NCBI GenBank assembly: GCA_027077325.1
Contig: JALTGF010000052.1
Span: 1 to 34,402 of the forward strand
Direction: 5' to 3'
Source of the DNA: an archaeon
GTDB lineage: Archaea; Undinarchaeota; Undinarchaeia; Undinarchaeales; JALTGF01
DNA: 34,402 nucleotides
This document shows positions 1 to 7,090 of this stretch, one piece after another; within the stretch, counting starts at the first letter, position 1, and each line of letters begins with the position of its first letter. Under the pieces are notes generated by a model. That model was not told the DNA's origin, made no database searches, and worked only from the letters and a program-made list of their open reading frames with translations. Position numbers and translations under genes: made by a program.

Positions 1-3000
1 AAGTAAAATTGAATTGTTGGCGTGCTTGTTGAAACTATTGTGCTGTTTCTTGTTGTAATGTATATTGTTGGTAGTGTGTTTGGAGTTGAGCTTTGTATTG
101 TCTCAGATCCGTTCATTGCACTTGCTCCTGCAGAATCCCAAACAGTAACCTCACATGTCCAGGTTTCTCCTGTGCTTGTGTCTGTGTAAGCAGGCGCAGT
201 TGGGGTGCTCTCTAAAGTGTTGTTTGTTACTGCCAAGTTTGTCTGGTCCCAATTATTTAAATGAATACCATCTCTATACCAGGTTACGTTTGCGAGCAAG
301 GTTGAATTCTCATTATCTGTAAACCTGAAATTGCAGCCCAAATTGTCTGAGCTGGTTGGATTGTCTGGAATAACATCAACTAAATTTAGTGTTGGTGCAT
401 GATTTTGGCTTTTTAATGTTCTAGCAGTATCGTTTATCCAGAACGTATTAACATTCCCAACATTGTCAACTGTGTGGGTCCCGATCTCGTAAAGTGTGTT
501 TGGATTTAATCCAGTCGCGTTGTAGTAAGGATTTGAAGTGTCAGCAACATGAGTCCCGTTTATCCAAATTTCGGTGTGGTCAAAGTCCGCATCGCTTGGG
601 TTTGTCCACTGCCAATAAATCCAAGTCGTTCCGCGAGCGGTTTCATCTAAATTTGAAACTGTCACAGGTGGTGTCCTGTCTAAAGTTACAGCTCTTTCCC
701 CGGTTGAGACAACACTCCCTGCGGTGTCATTTGCATAAACCTTAAATGTGTAAGTCCTTTCTGCAAGCCCTGTCTTGTTTTCCCAGTACAGGGTCCCTGT
801 GTGATTGTCAAATGTTTCATTCACGCCGTTCCACTCAAGAACAACAGAATCTAACTGCACGTTATCGTCTGCAGTCACATTAATGAATACCCAATCCTTT
901 GAGTAAGTTCCATTTGAGTCTGTATTTGAATTATAATACAAACTTGGGGCGACAGTATCAACTGTTATTGTCCTAACATCACTTTGTGCAGTGCTAATCC
1001 CGTCATCACATGTTACATACCAATTGTAAACTCCATCCAAAACTGATGATGGTACAGTTAAGTCAGTTACAGTATTGTTGAATGTAGTTGAGTTTGTTGC
1101 GAGTGGGCTTGAATTGTAGTAAAGCGTGCAGCTTGTGGTCTGGTTTTCATTATCTATGAAGTAAAATTGATGTGTTGGTGTGTTGTCATTTGTTATTGAA
1201 TTGTTGTCTGGGCTAACTAAATAAACTCCTGGTTTTGTGTTTGGGACATTTTGTATTGTCTCAGATCCATTCATTGCATTTGAGCCTGAGGCATCCCAAA
1301 CTGTAACTTCACAAGTCCAGGTTTCTCCTGCTTGGGTGTCTGCAGCGCTTGGAGCATTTGGCGCGTTAGTTGCTGTGTTGTTATTTACTGCAATATTTGT
1401 TGAATCCCAATTAGTTAAATGGCTTCCATCTCTGTACCAAGTGACATTAGCATAAAAGTCATTGTTTTCATTATCGTCTGCTAAGAAACTGCATCCTAAG
1501 TTTTGGTTCGAAAGTGGGCTGTCTGGAGTTACATTAACCCATCCAAAGAATGGCGGGTGATTTACTTTTAATGTCCTAGCAGTATCATTAACCCAGTTAG
1601 GATTAACATTCCCAACATTGTCAACTGTGTGGGTCCCGATCTCGTAAAGTGTGTTTGGATTTAATCCAGTCGCGTTGTAGTAAGGATTTGAAGTGTCAGC
1701 AACATGAGTCCCGTTTATCCAAATTTCGGTGTGGTCAAAGTCCGCATCGCTTGGGTTTGTCCACTGCCAATAAATCCAAGTTGTCCCAACTGCAGTTTCC
1801 CTTAGGTTTGAAATTGACCCTGGATATGAATTGTCTAATGTTATGGTCCTCAAAGGTGTTGAAACCTTATTTTCTGCAAGGTCTTCTGCCCAGGCCCTAA
1901 ATGTGTATGTGCCTGAAGCAAGCCCAGTCTTGTTTGTCCAGTAAGCATCTCCTGCATTTTGAGCAAAACTCTCGTTTACACCGTTCCACTCTAAAGTTAC
2001 AGAGTCAAGGTTTGCATCAGTTGCAGAAACATTTACGCTAATCCAATTCTTTGCATAAGTTCCATTTGCATCTGTATATGTAATATAATTTATATTTGGG
2101 GCAGTAATATCAATTGTAATTGTCTGTGTTGCAGAAACCCCAGTGTCTTTTCCATCGTAAACCTCTATATAATATGTGTGGGTGCCTTCACTTTGGGCGC
2201 TTGTAGGTGTTATTGTTGAAGGAGTATTATTTTGAACATTAAACTCTGTGGCCACAGAGTTTCCATCAAAGTAAAGTGTTGCATTTCCTGTTTCATTTTC
2301 ATTGTCAATAAAGTAATAATCAATTGTTGGACTTGTGTTTCTTGTGTAGGTATTGTTTGGCGTAGTTATGTAAACTCCTGGTGCAGTATTTGGAATGCCT
2401 GAAATTGTCACAGATGAGCTGTTTTGAGCAACATCCCCATCGCGGTCATGTAGTGTCACTTCGCATGTCCAGGTTTCTCCTGCTGTTGTGTCTGAAGCCG
2501 TTGGACCATTTGAACTCATTAGTGTGTTGTTTTGTGCCGTAACTGTTGTGTCCCATTCATTGTCTCTTATATTGTTTTTGTACCAAGTTATATCTGCAGG
2601 AAGTGTTAAGTTTTCTGCATCTTGGTATTGAAATTCGCAATTTAAATCATCGTCAGTTCTTGGGCTTGATGGGTTAATCCTTACAAAATCAAATGTTGGT
2701 AAAGTATCTACTGTAAGTGTTCTTGCAGTGTCATTTACGAATGAGCCAATATTACCTGCAGTATCAACGCTTCTTATCTCAATTTCATACAATGTGTCTG
2801 GGTTAAGCCCCGTGGCATTAAAGTATTCATTTGTAGTATTCTCTTGAAATGTTCCATTTAGCCAAACCTCAACATGGTCAAAGTCTGCATCGCTTGGGTT
2901 TGTCCACTGCCAATAAATCCAAGTTTCTCCAATTGCAGTTTCATTTAAATCTGAAACTCCTGCAGGAGCCGTTGTGTCCAATATTACTTTTCTCTCTTCT

Positions 3001-4019
3001 GAATATCCAGTATTTCCAGAAGTATCTTGAACATAAACCTTAAATGTGTAAGTTCCAGAAGATAACCCTGTTTTGTTTTCCCAATAAACATTCCCGTTGT
3101 TATTATCAAATGTTTCAGATGCGCCGTTCCAAATCAAATTTACTGTTTGCGGATTGTCTTCAATAACTGTTGCATTTATAAAAATCCAATCCTTTTTGTA
3201 TGTCCCATTCAGGTCTGTATTTGGATTAAAATTGATTACTGGTGCGACTGTATCATCGCTAGTTTGTGCCCAGTCAACCAGTCCAGTTCCTCTGTTTCCA
3301 ACATCATCAACAGTGACTGTCTTTATTTGGTAAGAAGTACTTGGTTGAAGTCCGGTTGCATTAAAGTATTCATTTGTAGTGTTTTCTTTAAACACACCAT
3401 TAATCCAAATCTCCGTGTGGTCAAAATCTGAATCAGTTGGATTGTTCCATGTCCAATAAATCCAATTTGTCCCAACAGATTGCTCTCCTAAATTATAAAC
3501 AACGTGTGGTGGCGTAGTGTCAATTGTTAATGTTCTCGTTTGGCTGTAAACCAAGTTAGAATTGCTGTCTATGCACCTTATTTTCCATCTATAAGTTCCT
3601 TCGGTGGTTTCAGTGATAGGAACGCCATTGTATCTCCCATCTGCATTTACAGATAAGTTGCTCCATTTTTGTGAGCCATTATACCAGAGAGAGCATCCAA
3701 CAGTTGCATCATCTGGATCACTAACAGAAAAATTATGTATGTTTGTTGTTTCTTTTGTTTTGTAGTTATTTGGCGGGGAATACAAAGTTATTACAGGATA
3801 TGCACTCCCGGTCACTACAGGGGGGGTTGGCCCCGAATCTATTACTTTTGATGTTGTTGGGCTTGTTTTATTTGTGCCAATCCCTAAAAAATGGACTCCT
3901 AAAACGTGGTTTTGTGTTGGGCTTTTCTTAATTATGAAAAAAGAAGCATATATAGGGCTAACTAAAAGTAATGTAATCAATACTGTCACTGCCAAGAGTT
4001 TCGCTACATTTTTAGTCAT
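1..4019 (-). CDS. Giant secreted Ig/fibronectin-like repeat protein (C-terminus outside window)
   Basis: An open frame runs without a stop from an ATG at 4019 to the left edge, giving about 1,339 residues; the C-terminus is missing. The N-terminus (MTKNVAKLLAVTVLITLLLV, then a stretch ending near SPIYA) looks like a signal peptide or N-terminal membrane anchor. The rest is a chain of beta-sandwich-type modules. One type contains WIYWQWTNPSDADFDH and a Y-x-A-T-G-L-x-P-x-T loop (fibronectin/Ig-like). Another contains TWYRDG, then GETWTCEV with paired cysteines (Ig-like). A third contains a KDW-x-x-x-N start and an E-W-N-G motif. N-x-S/T sequons are very frequent, as expected for an N-glycosylated archaeal surface protein. 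Module sets recur every ~381-385 residues, and one stretch is duplicated exactly at DNA level. A cell-surface or adhesin-like role is inferred from architecture; no enzymatic motif was seen. Confidence 0.85.
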   Translation of the reverse strand, partial: MTKNVAKLLAVTVLITLLLVSPIYASFFIIKKSPTQNHVLGVHFLGIGTNKTSPTTSKVIDSGPTPPVVTGSAYPVITLYSPPNNYKTKETTNIHNFSVSDPDDATVGCSLWYNGSQKWSNLSVNADGRYNGVPITETTEGTYRWKIRCIDSNSNLVYSQTRTLTIDTTPPHVVYNLGEQSVGTNWIYWTWNNPTDSDFDHTEIWINGVFKENTTNEYFNATGLQPSTSYQIKTVTVDDVGNRGTGLVDWAQTSDDTVAPVINFNPNTDLNGTYKKDWIFINATVIEDNPQTVNLIWNGASETFDNNNGNVYWENKTGLSSGTYTFKVYVQDTSGNTGYSEERKVILDTTAPAGVSDLNETAIGETWIYWQWTNPSDADFDHVEVWLNGTFQENTTNEYFNATGLNPDTLYEIEIRSVDTAGNIGSFVNDTARTLTVDTLPTFDFVRINPSSPRTDDDLNCEFQYQDAENLTLPADITWYKNNIRDNEWDTTVTAQNNTLMSSNGPTASDTTAGETWTCEVTLHDRDGDVAQNSSSVTISGIPNTAPGVYITTPNNTYTRNTSPTIDYYFIDNENETGNATLYFDGNSVATEFNVQNNTPSTITPTSAQSEGTHTYYIEVYDGKDTGVSATQTITIDITAPNINYITYTDANGTYAKNWISVNVSATDANLDSVTLEWNGVNESFAQNAGDAYWTNKTGLASGTYTFRAWAEDLAENKVSTPLRTITLDNSYPGSISNLRETAVGTTWIYWQWTNPSDADFDHTEIWINGTHVADTSNPYYNATGLNPNTLYEIGTHTVDNVGNVNPNWVNDTARTLKVNHPPFFGWVNVTPDSPLSNQNLGCSFLADDNENNDFYANVTWYRDGSHLTNWDSTNIAVNNNTATNAPNAPSAADTQAGETWTCEVTVWDASGSNAMNGSETIQNVPNTKPGVYLVSPDNNSITNDNTPTHQFYFIDNENQTTSCTLYYNSSPLATNSTTFNNTVTDLTVPSSVLDGVYNWYVTCDDGISTAQSDVRTITVDTVAPSLYYNSNTDSNGTYSKDWVFINVTADDNVQLDSVVLEWNGVNETFDNHTGTLYWENKTGLAERTYTFKVYANDTAGSVVSTGERAVTLDRTPPVTVSNLDETARGTTWIYWQWTNPSDADFDHTEIWINGTHVADTSNPYYNATGLNPNTLYEIGTHTVDNVGNVNTFWINDTARTLKSQNHAPTLNLVDVIPDNPTSSDNLGCNFRFTDNENSTLLANVTWYRDGIHLNNWDQTNLAVTNNTLESTPTAPAYTDTSTGETWTCEVTVWDSAGASAMNGSETIQSSTPNTLPTIYITTRNSTIVSTSTPTIQFY
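447..626. repeat. Exact 180-bp repeat, copy 1 (partner 1602-1781)
   Basis: Positions 447-626 are base-for-base identical to 1602-1781 (offset 1,155 bp = 385 codons, in frame). The repeat encodes the WIYWQWTNPSDADFDHTEIW...GLNPNTLYEIG module of the surface protein. A diverged third copy lies around 2,760-2,930 and a more diverged fourth around 3,290-3,470. Identity including synonymous positions points to recent duplication or gene conversion. Confidence 0.95.
1602..1781. repeat. Exact 180-bp repeat, copy 2 (partner 447-626)
   Basis: This is the second copy of the in-frame repeat inside the surface protein gene. Flanking sequence on both sides diverges at once, so the identical block has sharp edges, which is typical of gene conversion between modules. 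Confidence 0.95.
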
Positions 4020-4054
4020 TCACCCAAACATTGAGTTATTATATAGTAAAAGGG

Positions 4055-4067
4055 GTATTTATATTTT
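4055..4067 (-). promoter_or_regulatory. TATA box candidate for the surface protein gene
   Basis: On the minus strand AAATATAAATACCCC lies about 44 nt upstream of the ATG at 4019. A start site ~25 nt downstream would give a leader of roughly 20 nt. A GGGTGA directly abuts the ATG, too close for a normal Shine-Dalgarno. A second A/T stretch (TATATAA) lies nearer the gene. Confidence 0.5.
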
Positions 4068-4101
4068 TGGATTTTTACCACTGGTCAGTTAAAAATATAA
4101 A

Positions 4102-4123
4102 ATCAGGTGGGGCCAGCGTGATA
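4102..4123 (-). repeat. Duplicate of the tRNA-Phe 3' exon (22 bp), no 5' tRNA half
   Basis: These 22 bases are identical to 4206-4227. They comprise the last 3 nt before the T-stem 3' strand, the T-stem 3' strand (CACGC), the acceptor 3' strand (TGGCCCC), the discriminator A and 5 nt of downstream flank. No cloverleaf 5' part precedes it; instead a hairpin (4130-4165) lies directly upstream in the tRNA direction. It could be an att-site remnant of an excised element, a tandem duplication, or a separate 3' exon. Confidence 0.9.
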
Positions 4124-4129
4124 CCCTAG

Positions 4130-4165
4130 CTAGGAACCTGCTTTGCAATTTATCCCGGTTCCTAG
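4130..4165. repeat. Inverted repeat / hairpin between the two tRNA-Phe 3' ends
   Basis: CTAGGAACC (4130-4138) and GGTTCCTAG (4157-4165) form a perfect 9-bp stem with an 18-nt loop, immediately 5' (minus strand) of the duplicated tRNA 3' exon. A second overlapping inverted repeat, GGTTC-CTA-GAACC, starts at 4157. Confidence 0.75.
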
Positions 4166-4211
4166 AACCTCCAGTAATAGAAATTATGACTACAAACAAA
4201 AAGTTATCAGG

Positions 4212-4326
4212 TGGGGCCAGCGTGATATCCAGCCGCACTGAATGCACAAAAGCGGCAGTGACGGCGTTTGAACACGCGACACCCAGATCTTCAGTCTGGT
4301 GCTCTCCCGAGCTGAGCTATGGCCCC
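4212..4326 (-). tRNA. tRNA-Phe (GAA) with a 41-nt T-arm intron
   Basis: Read 5' to 3' on the minus strand: acceptor GGGGCCA pairs with TGGCCCC, D-stem GCTC/GAGC, anticodon stem CCAGA/TCTGG around loop CTGAAGA (anticodon GAA), T-stem GCGTG/CACGC. The T-loop is interrupted: TTCAAA is followed by 41 nt (4226-4266) before T-CACGC, which puts the intron at position 59/60. Removing it leaves a 74-nt tRNA with discriminator A and no encoded CCA. The intron contains GCCGC/GCGGC pairing. T-arm introns are noncanonical and need a tRNA-splicing endonuclease of relaxed specificity (known from Crenarchaeota and ARMAN-type archaea). A TATA-like sequence (TAATATATAA, about 4355-4366) lies ~30 nt upstream. 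Confidence 0.93.
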
Positions 4327-4490
4327 ATTTTATAACATCTCATTAGTCTCTCTTATTATATATTAGTATTATATCATGTGAGTGTTTTTTACTTTTCTTA
4401 AGTTGTTGTTCTTGATTTGTTAAATCTATCTTATATATCTTTTTAAACCTCAAACTTTATAAGTCCAAAACACCTAACTTTAAAAAGATT
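4327..4490. promoter_or_regulatory. Divergent promoter region between tRNA-Phe and the Lrp-like gene
   Basis: This A/T-rich spacer holds the TATA candidate for tRNA-Phe (minus strand, about 4355-4366). It also holds two for the plus-strand gene: TTATATA near 4430 and CTTTATAAG near 4453, the latter ~35 nt before the ATG at 4491. No further ORF or RNA was recognised here. Confidence 0.5.
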
Positions 4491-4718
4491 ATGGTAACTG
4501 CTTTTATTTTAATAACAACAAAATCTGGAAAAGAAAAGAAAATCCGAAACACGCTTCTAAAAATTCCAGAAGTTAAGGAAGCCCAGGTAGTTTACGGGGA
4601 TTTTGACCTGGTTGTAAAGCTAGAAGCAGACAGCTTGGACAAACTAAACAATATTGTGCTTTCAAAAATTAGAAAACTTTCAGATATCTCTGTAACTACA
4701 ACTTTAATCTCAATATAA
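4491..4718 (+). CDS. Stand-alone Lrp/AsnC ligand-binding (RAM) domain protein
   Basis: This 75-residue protein is only the C-terminal RAM (alpha/beta ferredoxin-like) domain of Lrp/AsnC regulators, without a helix-turn-helix. It begins with VTAFILITTKSGKEKKI, has a central EV-x-EA-x-VVYG-x-FDLVVK segment (the conserved G-x-x-D strand that forms the amino-acid pocket at dimer interfaces) and ends with V-T-T-T-L-I. Stand-alone RAM proteins are common in archaea and are thought to bind amino acids and modulate full-length Lrp proteins or enzymes by oligomerisation. The start ATG is the first in frame. The next gene starts 4 nt after its stop, so the two are probably co-transcribed. Confidence 0.88.
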   Translation: MVTAFILITTKSGKEKKIRNTLLKIPEVKEAQVVYGDFDLVVKLEADSLDKLNNIVLSKIRKLSDISVTTTLISI

Positions 4719-4722
4719 CCTT

Positions 4723-4827
4723 ATGAAACTTGAAGTGCTTCTTAAAATTCTTGCAGTGTTTATGTTAATTTTTATATTAGGATTTATTTTTGCTGCAATT
4801 CATGTATTTGTTTTAGGTGGCCACTAA
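4723..4827 (+). CDS. 34-residue single-pass membrane microprotein
   Basis: ATG at 4723 to TAA at 4825-4827: MKLEVLLKILAVFMLIFILG followed by FIFAAIHVFVLGGH. Almost the whole peptide is one hydrophobic transmembrane helix with a Lys near the N-terminus and a polar GGH tail. It starts 4 nt after the stop of the RAM-domain gene on the same strand, which supports translation as a second cistron. The family is not recognised. The evidence is position, a clean start and composition; conservation could not be tested. Confidence 0.55.
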   Translation: MKLEVLLKILAVFMLIFILGFIFAAIHVFVLGGH

Positions 4828-4840
4828 TGTCTTTTTTTAA

Positions 4841-5257
4841 TTAAAGTACTTGTGAAAGTTTTCCTCTCATATCCTCAAGTGCAGCCTTCATGTTGTTTGT
4901 AAGTGCTTTAATCTTTTCCTTCTCAACCTGGATGTCTGAAATCCTTTTTTCACTGGTAATTATCTGGTACTCAAGTTCTTCTTTGTCTTTTTTGAGGCTT
5001 TTAATTGCCTCTTCTAGCTCTTTCTCTTCTTGCTCTCTCTTCTCAAACTCTCCTTTCAAGGTTTCCTTTGTTTTTTCAAGTGCAAGAATTGTTTCAGCAA
5101 GCTTTTGCTTTTTCTCTTCGAGAAGTGAGGTCATTCGCTCAAATCTTTCCTTTGCTTCCTGAATATTCAAAGCGTGCTCTACCTCGTGATTTAAGTTATC
5201 AATTACATTATCAATCTCTTCAACACCTATTGTTTCTAAATCCATATTTGTTCCCAT
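4841..5257 (-). CDS. Coiled-coil protein of unknown function
   Basis: 138 residues, nearly entirely heptad-patterned Glu/Lys/Leu helix from about residue 30 to 130, with no signal peptide or membrane segment. Both a first ATG (residue 1) and a second (residue 5, MDLETIG) are possible. The first is preferred because a strong Shine-Dalgarno, GAGGAGGT, lies 5 nt upstream. The clear ribosome-binding site is notable, since many neighbours look leaderless. It could be structural or a partner-binding adaptor; no catalytic motif is visible. The adjacent CPBP genes are on the same strand, with a 44-nt gap. Confidence 0.75.
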   Translation of the reverse strand: MGTNMDLETIGVEEIDNVIDNLNHEVEHALNIQEAKERFERMTSLLEEKKQKLAETILALEKTKETLKGEFEKREQEEKELEEAIKSLKKDKEELEYQIITSEKRISDIQVEKEKIKALTNNMKAALEDMRGKLSQVL

Positions 5258-5301
5258 TCTAACCTCCTCATTTTCTAGTGATTAAAGTAATATAAAAATG
5301 T

Positions 5302-5712
5302 TTACCAAACTGAACTAACTGCGCTATAAATTATATGGGCCATTATTACAATTGGCAGCCCTAACTCAAAAAATGCAAGGCTAAACAAAACACCCATTAC
5401 AAGGCCATCTGCCGTAAATGGCGGCCCGTAAACAAGCCCCATATAAATCATATACAGGATAGCACTCCCTAAAAGGCCTGGAATTAGCCCAAAAGTCCCT
5501 ATTAAAAACATTAGCAGGAAAAGCCTAAAGAAAATTTCTTCAACAATTGGGCCAATTACGACAAACCATGTGCGCTTTCTCAAAATTATGAAGTTTCCTT
5601 GGTACATTATTGCCCTGATTGGGATTGCAATCCCTAAAGAGAGCAGAGCAAGGGCTATTGGAACCATCCACCAGGGTTCAAGCGTTGCAATTATATCTAT
5701 TGGATTTATCAT
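5302..5712 (-). CDS. CPBP-like membrane protein lacking the motif-2 histidine
   Basis: This 136-residue protein has about four membrane helices and resembles the CPBP/Abi (CAAX protease and bacteriocin-processing) family. Motif 1, EEIFFR, is present and motif 3 retains a histidine (IMAHIIYSA). At motif 2, where the paralogue next door has FGIAH, this protein reads YMIYM, so the histidine is replaced by Met; the Asn after the motif-3 histidine is also gone. In active family members the two glutamates and both histidines are essential, so this copy is probably inactive or repurposed. Its ATG follows the stop of the upstream paralogue by 1 nt, implying translational coupling and possibly a heteromeric partner. 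Confidence 0.75.
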   Translation of the reverse strand: MINPIDIIATLEPWWMVPIALALLSLGIAIPIRAIMYQGNFIILRKRTWFVVIGPIVEEIFFRLFLLMFLIGTFGLIPGLLGSAILYMIYMGLVYGPPFTADGLVMGVLFSLAFFELGLPIVIMAHIIYSAVSSVW

Positions 5713-5713
5713 T

Positions 5714-6172
5714 TTAGCCTATTTCTGATAAGAGATTATGCGTTATATGTGCAAAAATTGGGACTACTATGCCAAACTGCATAAATGCAAACCCCATAAT
5801 TATCCCAAATATTAGCCCGTCTGCAAGTTTAAGCCCGCCATATGGTATGTGTGCTATCCCAAAAAGAAGTGCGGATGCGGCAATTGCAATGATTGTTGAA
5901 TTAAAAAATGGAATTAGCAATGTTATAAGCGCGAACCTGAAAACAATCTCCTCAATTATTGGGCCCGTTACTATTGTGTGAAAAGCGCCAGTTCTCCAAC
6001 CACCCGACATTGGGCTTATAATAATCTGTGACATCAAAAAGCAGGAAATTACAAATGTAATAATTCCAAGAACTGCGCCTAGCTCAATTGGCAGAATATT
6101 AAACGTGTGGCCAAGCAAAGTAACTTCTGCGTATTTGCTTAGAATTTGCTCTAACTCTACTAAGATGTCCAT
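5714..6172 (-). CDS. CPBP family intramembrane metalloprotease
   Basis: This 152-residue integral membrane protein carries all three family motifs: EEIVFR (motif 1), FGIAH (motif 2) and FAHITHN (motif 3), consistent with an active glutamate/histidine membrane protease of the CAAX/Abi superfamily. Substrates vary widely in this family (prenylated proteins, signal peptides, bacteriocins) and none can be assigned here. It is immediately followed by its degenerate paralogue with a 1-nt gap. The minus-strand sequence GTTTATATACT at about 6201-6210, ~31 nt upstream of the ATG, is a good TATA box for the pair. Confidence 0.85.
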   Translation of the reverse strand: MDILVELEQILSKYAEVTLLGHTFNILPIELGAVLGIITFVISCFLMSQIIISPMSGGWRTGAFHTIVTGPIIEEIVFRFALITLLIPFFNSTIIAIAASALLFGIAHIPYGGLKLADGLIFGIIMGFAFMQFGIVVPIFAHITHNLLSEIG

Positions 6173-6200
6173 CTTGTCACTACTACTAAGTGATAAAATT

Positions 6201-6211
6201 AGTATATAAAC
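6201..6211 (-). promoter_or_regulatory. TATA box for the CPBP gene pair
   Basis: GTTTATATACT on the minus strand lies about 31 nt before the ATG at 6172, which predicts a very short leader or leaderless transcript. Confidence 0.6.
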
Positions 6212-6218
6212 CTTTTCT

Positions 6219-6857
6219 TTATTTAATGATCCCCTTTAGTTCTCTTAAATTGTGGATAATGTAGTCCGGGCTTTTTTCTTTAATCTTTTCTTCACTTTCC
6301 CATTCATACTTTGAAAGAATTATACTTTTACACCCAACTTTTTTTGCTACTTCAACATCGTCTGCCTTGTCTCCAATGTAATACGTTTCCAAAGGGCTAC
6401 AATTTGCATTGCTAATCATGTTATCTATGGCCTCAGCTTTATTTTCAAATGGGCTATCTGCAGTTATTATTTTGTCAAATGTAGTCTTTTCAAAAAGTCC
6501 TTTTTCAAAGCAAGCATCAATAAATGCACGGTCCCCATTAGTCACTAGTGCAACATAATGGTTTTGCTCTCTCAGGTATTTTAAAATTTCATTTGCTTCT
6601 GGATCAACTCTTGAGAGTGCTAATGTTCCATCTTTCTTTAAGATTTTGTCAATTTGCTCTTTTGCCTTTTGAATTTCTTCTTCGCTCTCCCCAATTAATT
6701 CTCTTAAAACAACAATTGTCTTCGGTCCAAAATGGCTTGCAATTTCCTCATCTGTGTAAGATTTTCCAAACAATTTTATTGTTTCCTTAAATGCATGTAT
6801 CCAACTCTTTCTCGAATCTATAAGGACTCCATCAAAATCAAAAATTATGCATGCCAT
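6219..6857 (-). CDS. HAD superfamily phosphatase (phosphoglycolate phosphatase-like)
   Basis: The 212-residue protein begins MACIIFDFDGVLIDS, the HAD motif I with nucleophile Asp7 and acid Asp9. A helical cap region follows. Motif II is the LVTNGD strand and motif IV is YIGDKADDVEVAKKVG. Overall it matches the PGP/Gph-like Cof-independent group with a small alpha-helical cap. The substrate is probably a small phosphorylated metabolite and cannot be fixed from sequence. I chose the ATG at 6857 rather than the longer frame to 6917, because the extension would translate the duplicated tRNA 3' fragment upstream and an AGGTG precedes the shorter start by 9 nt. Confidence 0.88.
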   Translation of the reverse strand: MACIIFDFDGVLIDSRKSWIHAFKETIKLFGKSYTDEEIASHFGPKTIVVLRELIGESEEEIQKAKEQIDKILKKDGTLALSRVDPEANEILKYLREQNHYVALVTNGDRAFIDACFEKGLFEKTTFDKIITADSPFENKAEAIDNMISNANCSPLETYYIGDKADDVEVAKKVGCKSIILSKYEWESEEKIKEKSPDYIIHNLRELKGIIK

Positions 6858-6879
6858 TATAAGAACACCTTTGAAATAT

Positions 6880-6897
6880 ATGAGGCGCCGAGCCCAG
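6880..6897 (-). repeat. Degenerate copy C of the tRNA-Ser 3' end
   Basis: On the minus strand CTGGGCTCGGCGCCTCAT matches the tRNA-Ser T-stem/acceptor 3' strand and 3' flank (real gene: CTGGCCTCGGCGCCTCAT) with one mismatch (C66 to G). The match reaches into the downstream flank, so it is copied from the gene's terminus rather than being a chance acceptor-like sequence. Confidence 0.8.
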
Positions 6898-6919
6898 TGG
6901 CTGTGGTCAGCCAGCACCC

Positions 6920-6947
6920 ATCCTGCACTCGCTTCGCGAGGCAGGAT
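6920..6947. repeat. Palindromic hairpin with CTCGC-TTC-GCGAG core
   Basis: ATCCTGC / GCAGGAT (7 bp) encloses, after a one-base bulge, CTCGC / GCGAG (5 bp) with loop TTC. Its 15-base core CACTCGCTTCGCGAG (6926-6940) is exactly repeated, inverted, inside the tRNA-Thr intron at 34263-34277. The tRNA-Tyr intron has the same stem with a different loop. Confidence 0.85.
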
Positions 6948-6981
6948 TTGATTTTTATTTCAAGTACTTGCAAATGTATAA

Positions 6982-6999
6982 GCGCCGAGACCAGGATTT
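6982..6999 (-). repeat. Copy B of the tRNA-Ser 3' exon
   Basis: The minus-strand AAATCCTGGTCTCGGCGC matches the tRNA-Ser intron end plus 3' exon (AAATCCTGGCCTCGGCGC) with one change, C66 to T. That change would still pair as G-U with G7, so this copy could structurally replace the normal 3' exon. It sits 108 nt from the real copy; copy C is a further 97 nt away. Confidence 0.85.
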
Positions 7000-7004
7000 C
7001 CGCC

Positions 7005-7030
7005 CCTTTTCTTTTCGCGAAAAGAAAAGG
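7005..7030. repeat. Perfect 26-bp palindrome
   Basis: CCTTTTCTTTTCG is followed directly by its exact reverse complement CGAAAAGAAAAGG. It lies a few bases 5' (minus strand) of copy B of the tRNA-Ser 3' exon. Half of it (CCTTTTCTTTT, minus strand) recurs ~30 nt further upstream near 7045-7056. Confidence 0.9.
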
Positions 7031-7090
7031 TGTAGGGTAGCCCAAAAGAAAAGGCAAGGTATTACCCTTTTTTTATTATATATTATGAGG

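Noticed and set aside
494-1900. Two near-identical 83-residue plus-strand ORFs (494-745 and 1649-1900)
   Set aside because: They are antisense shadows of the duplicated 180-bp block in the minus-strand surface protein gene.
6858-6917. 20-residue N-terminal extension of the HAD phosphatase
   Set aside because: It would encode the duplicated tRNA 3' fragment; the DFDG motif normally lies within ~10 residues of the start, which fits the ATG at 6857.
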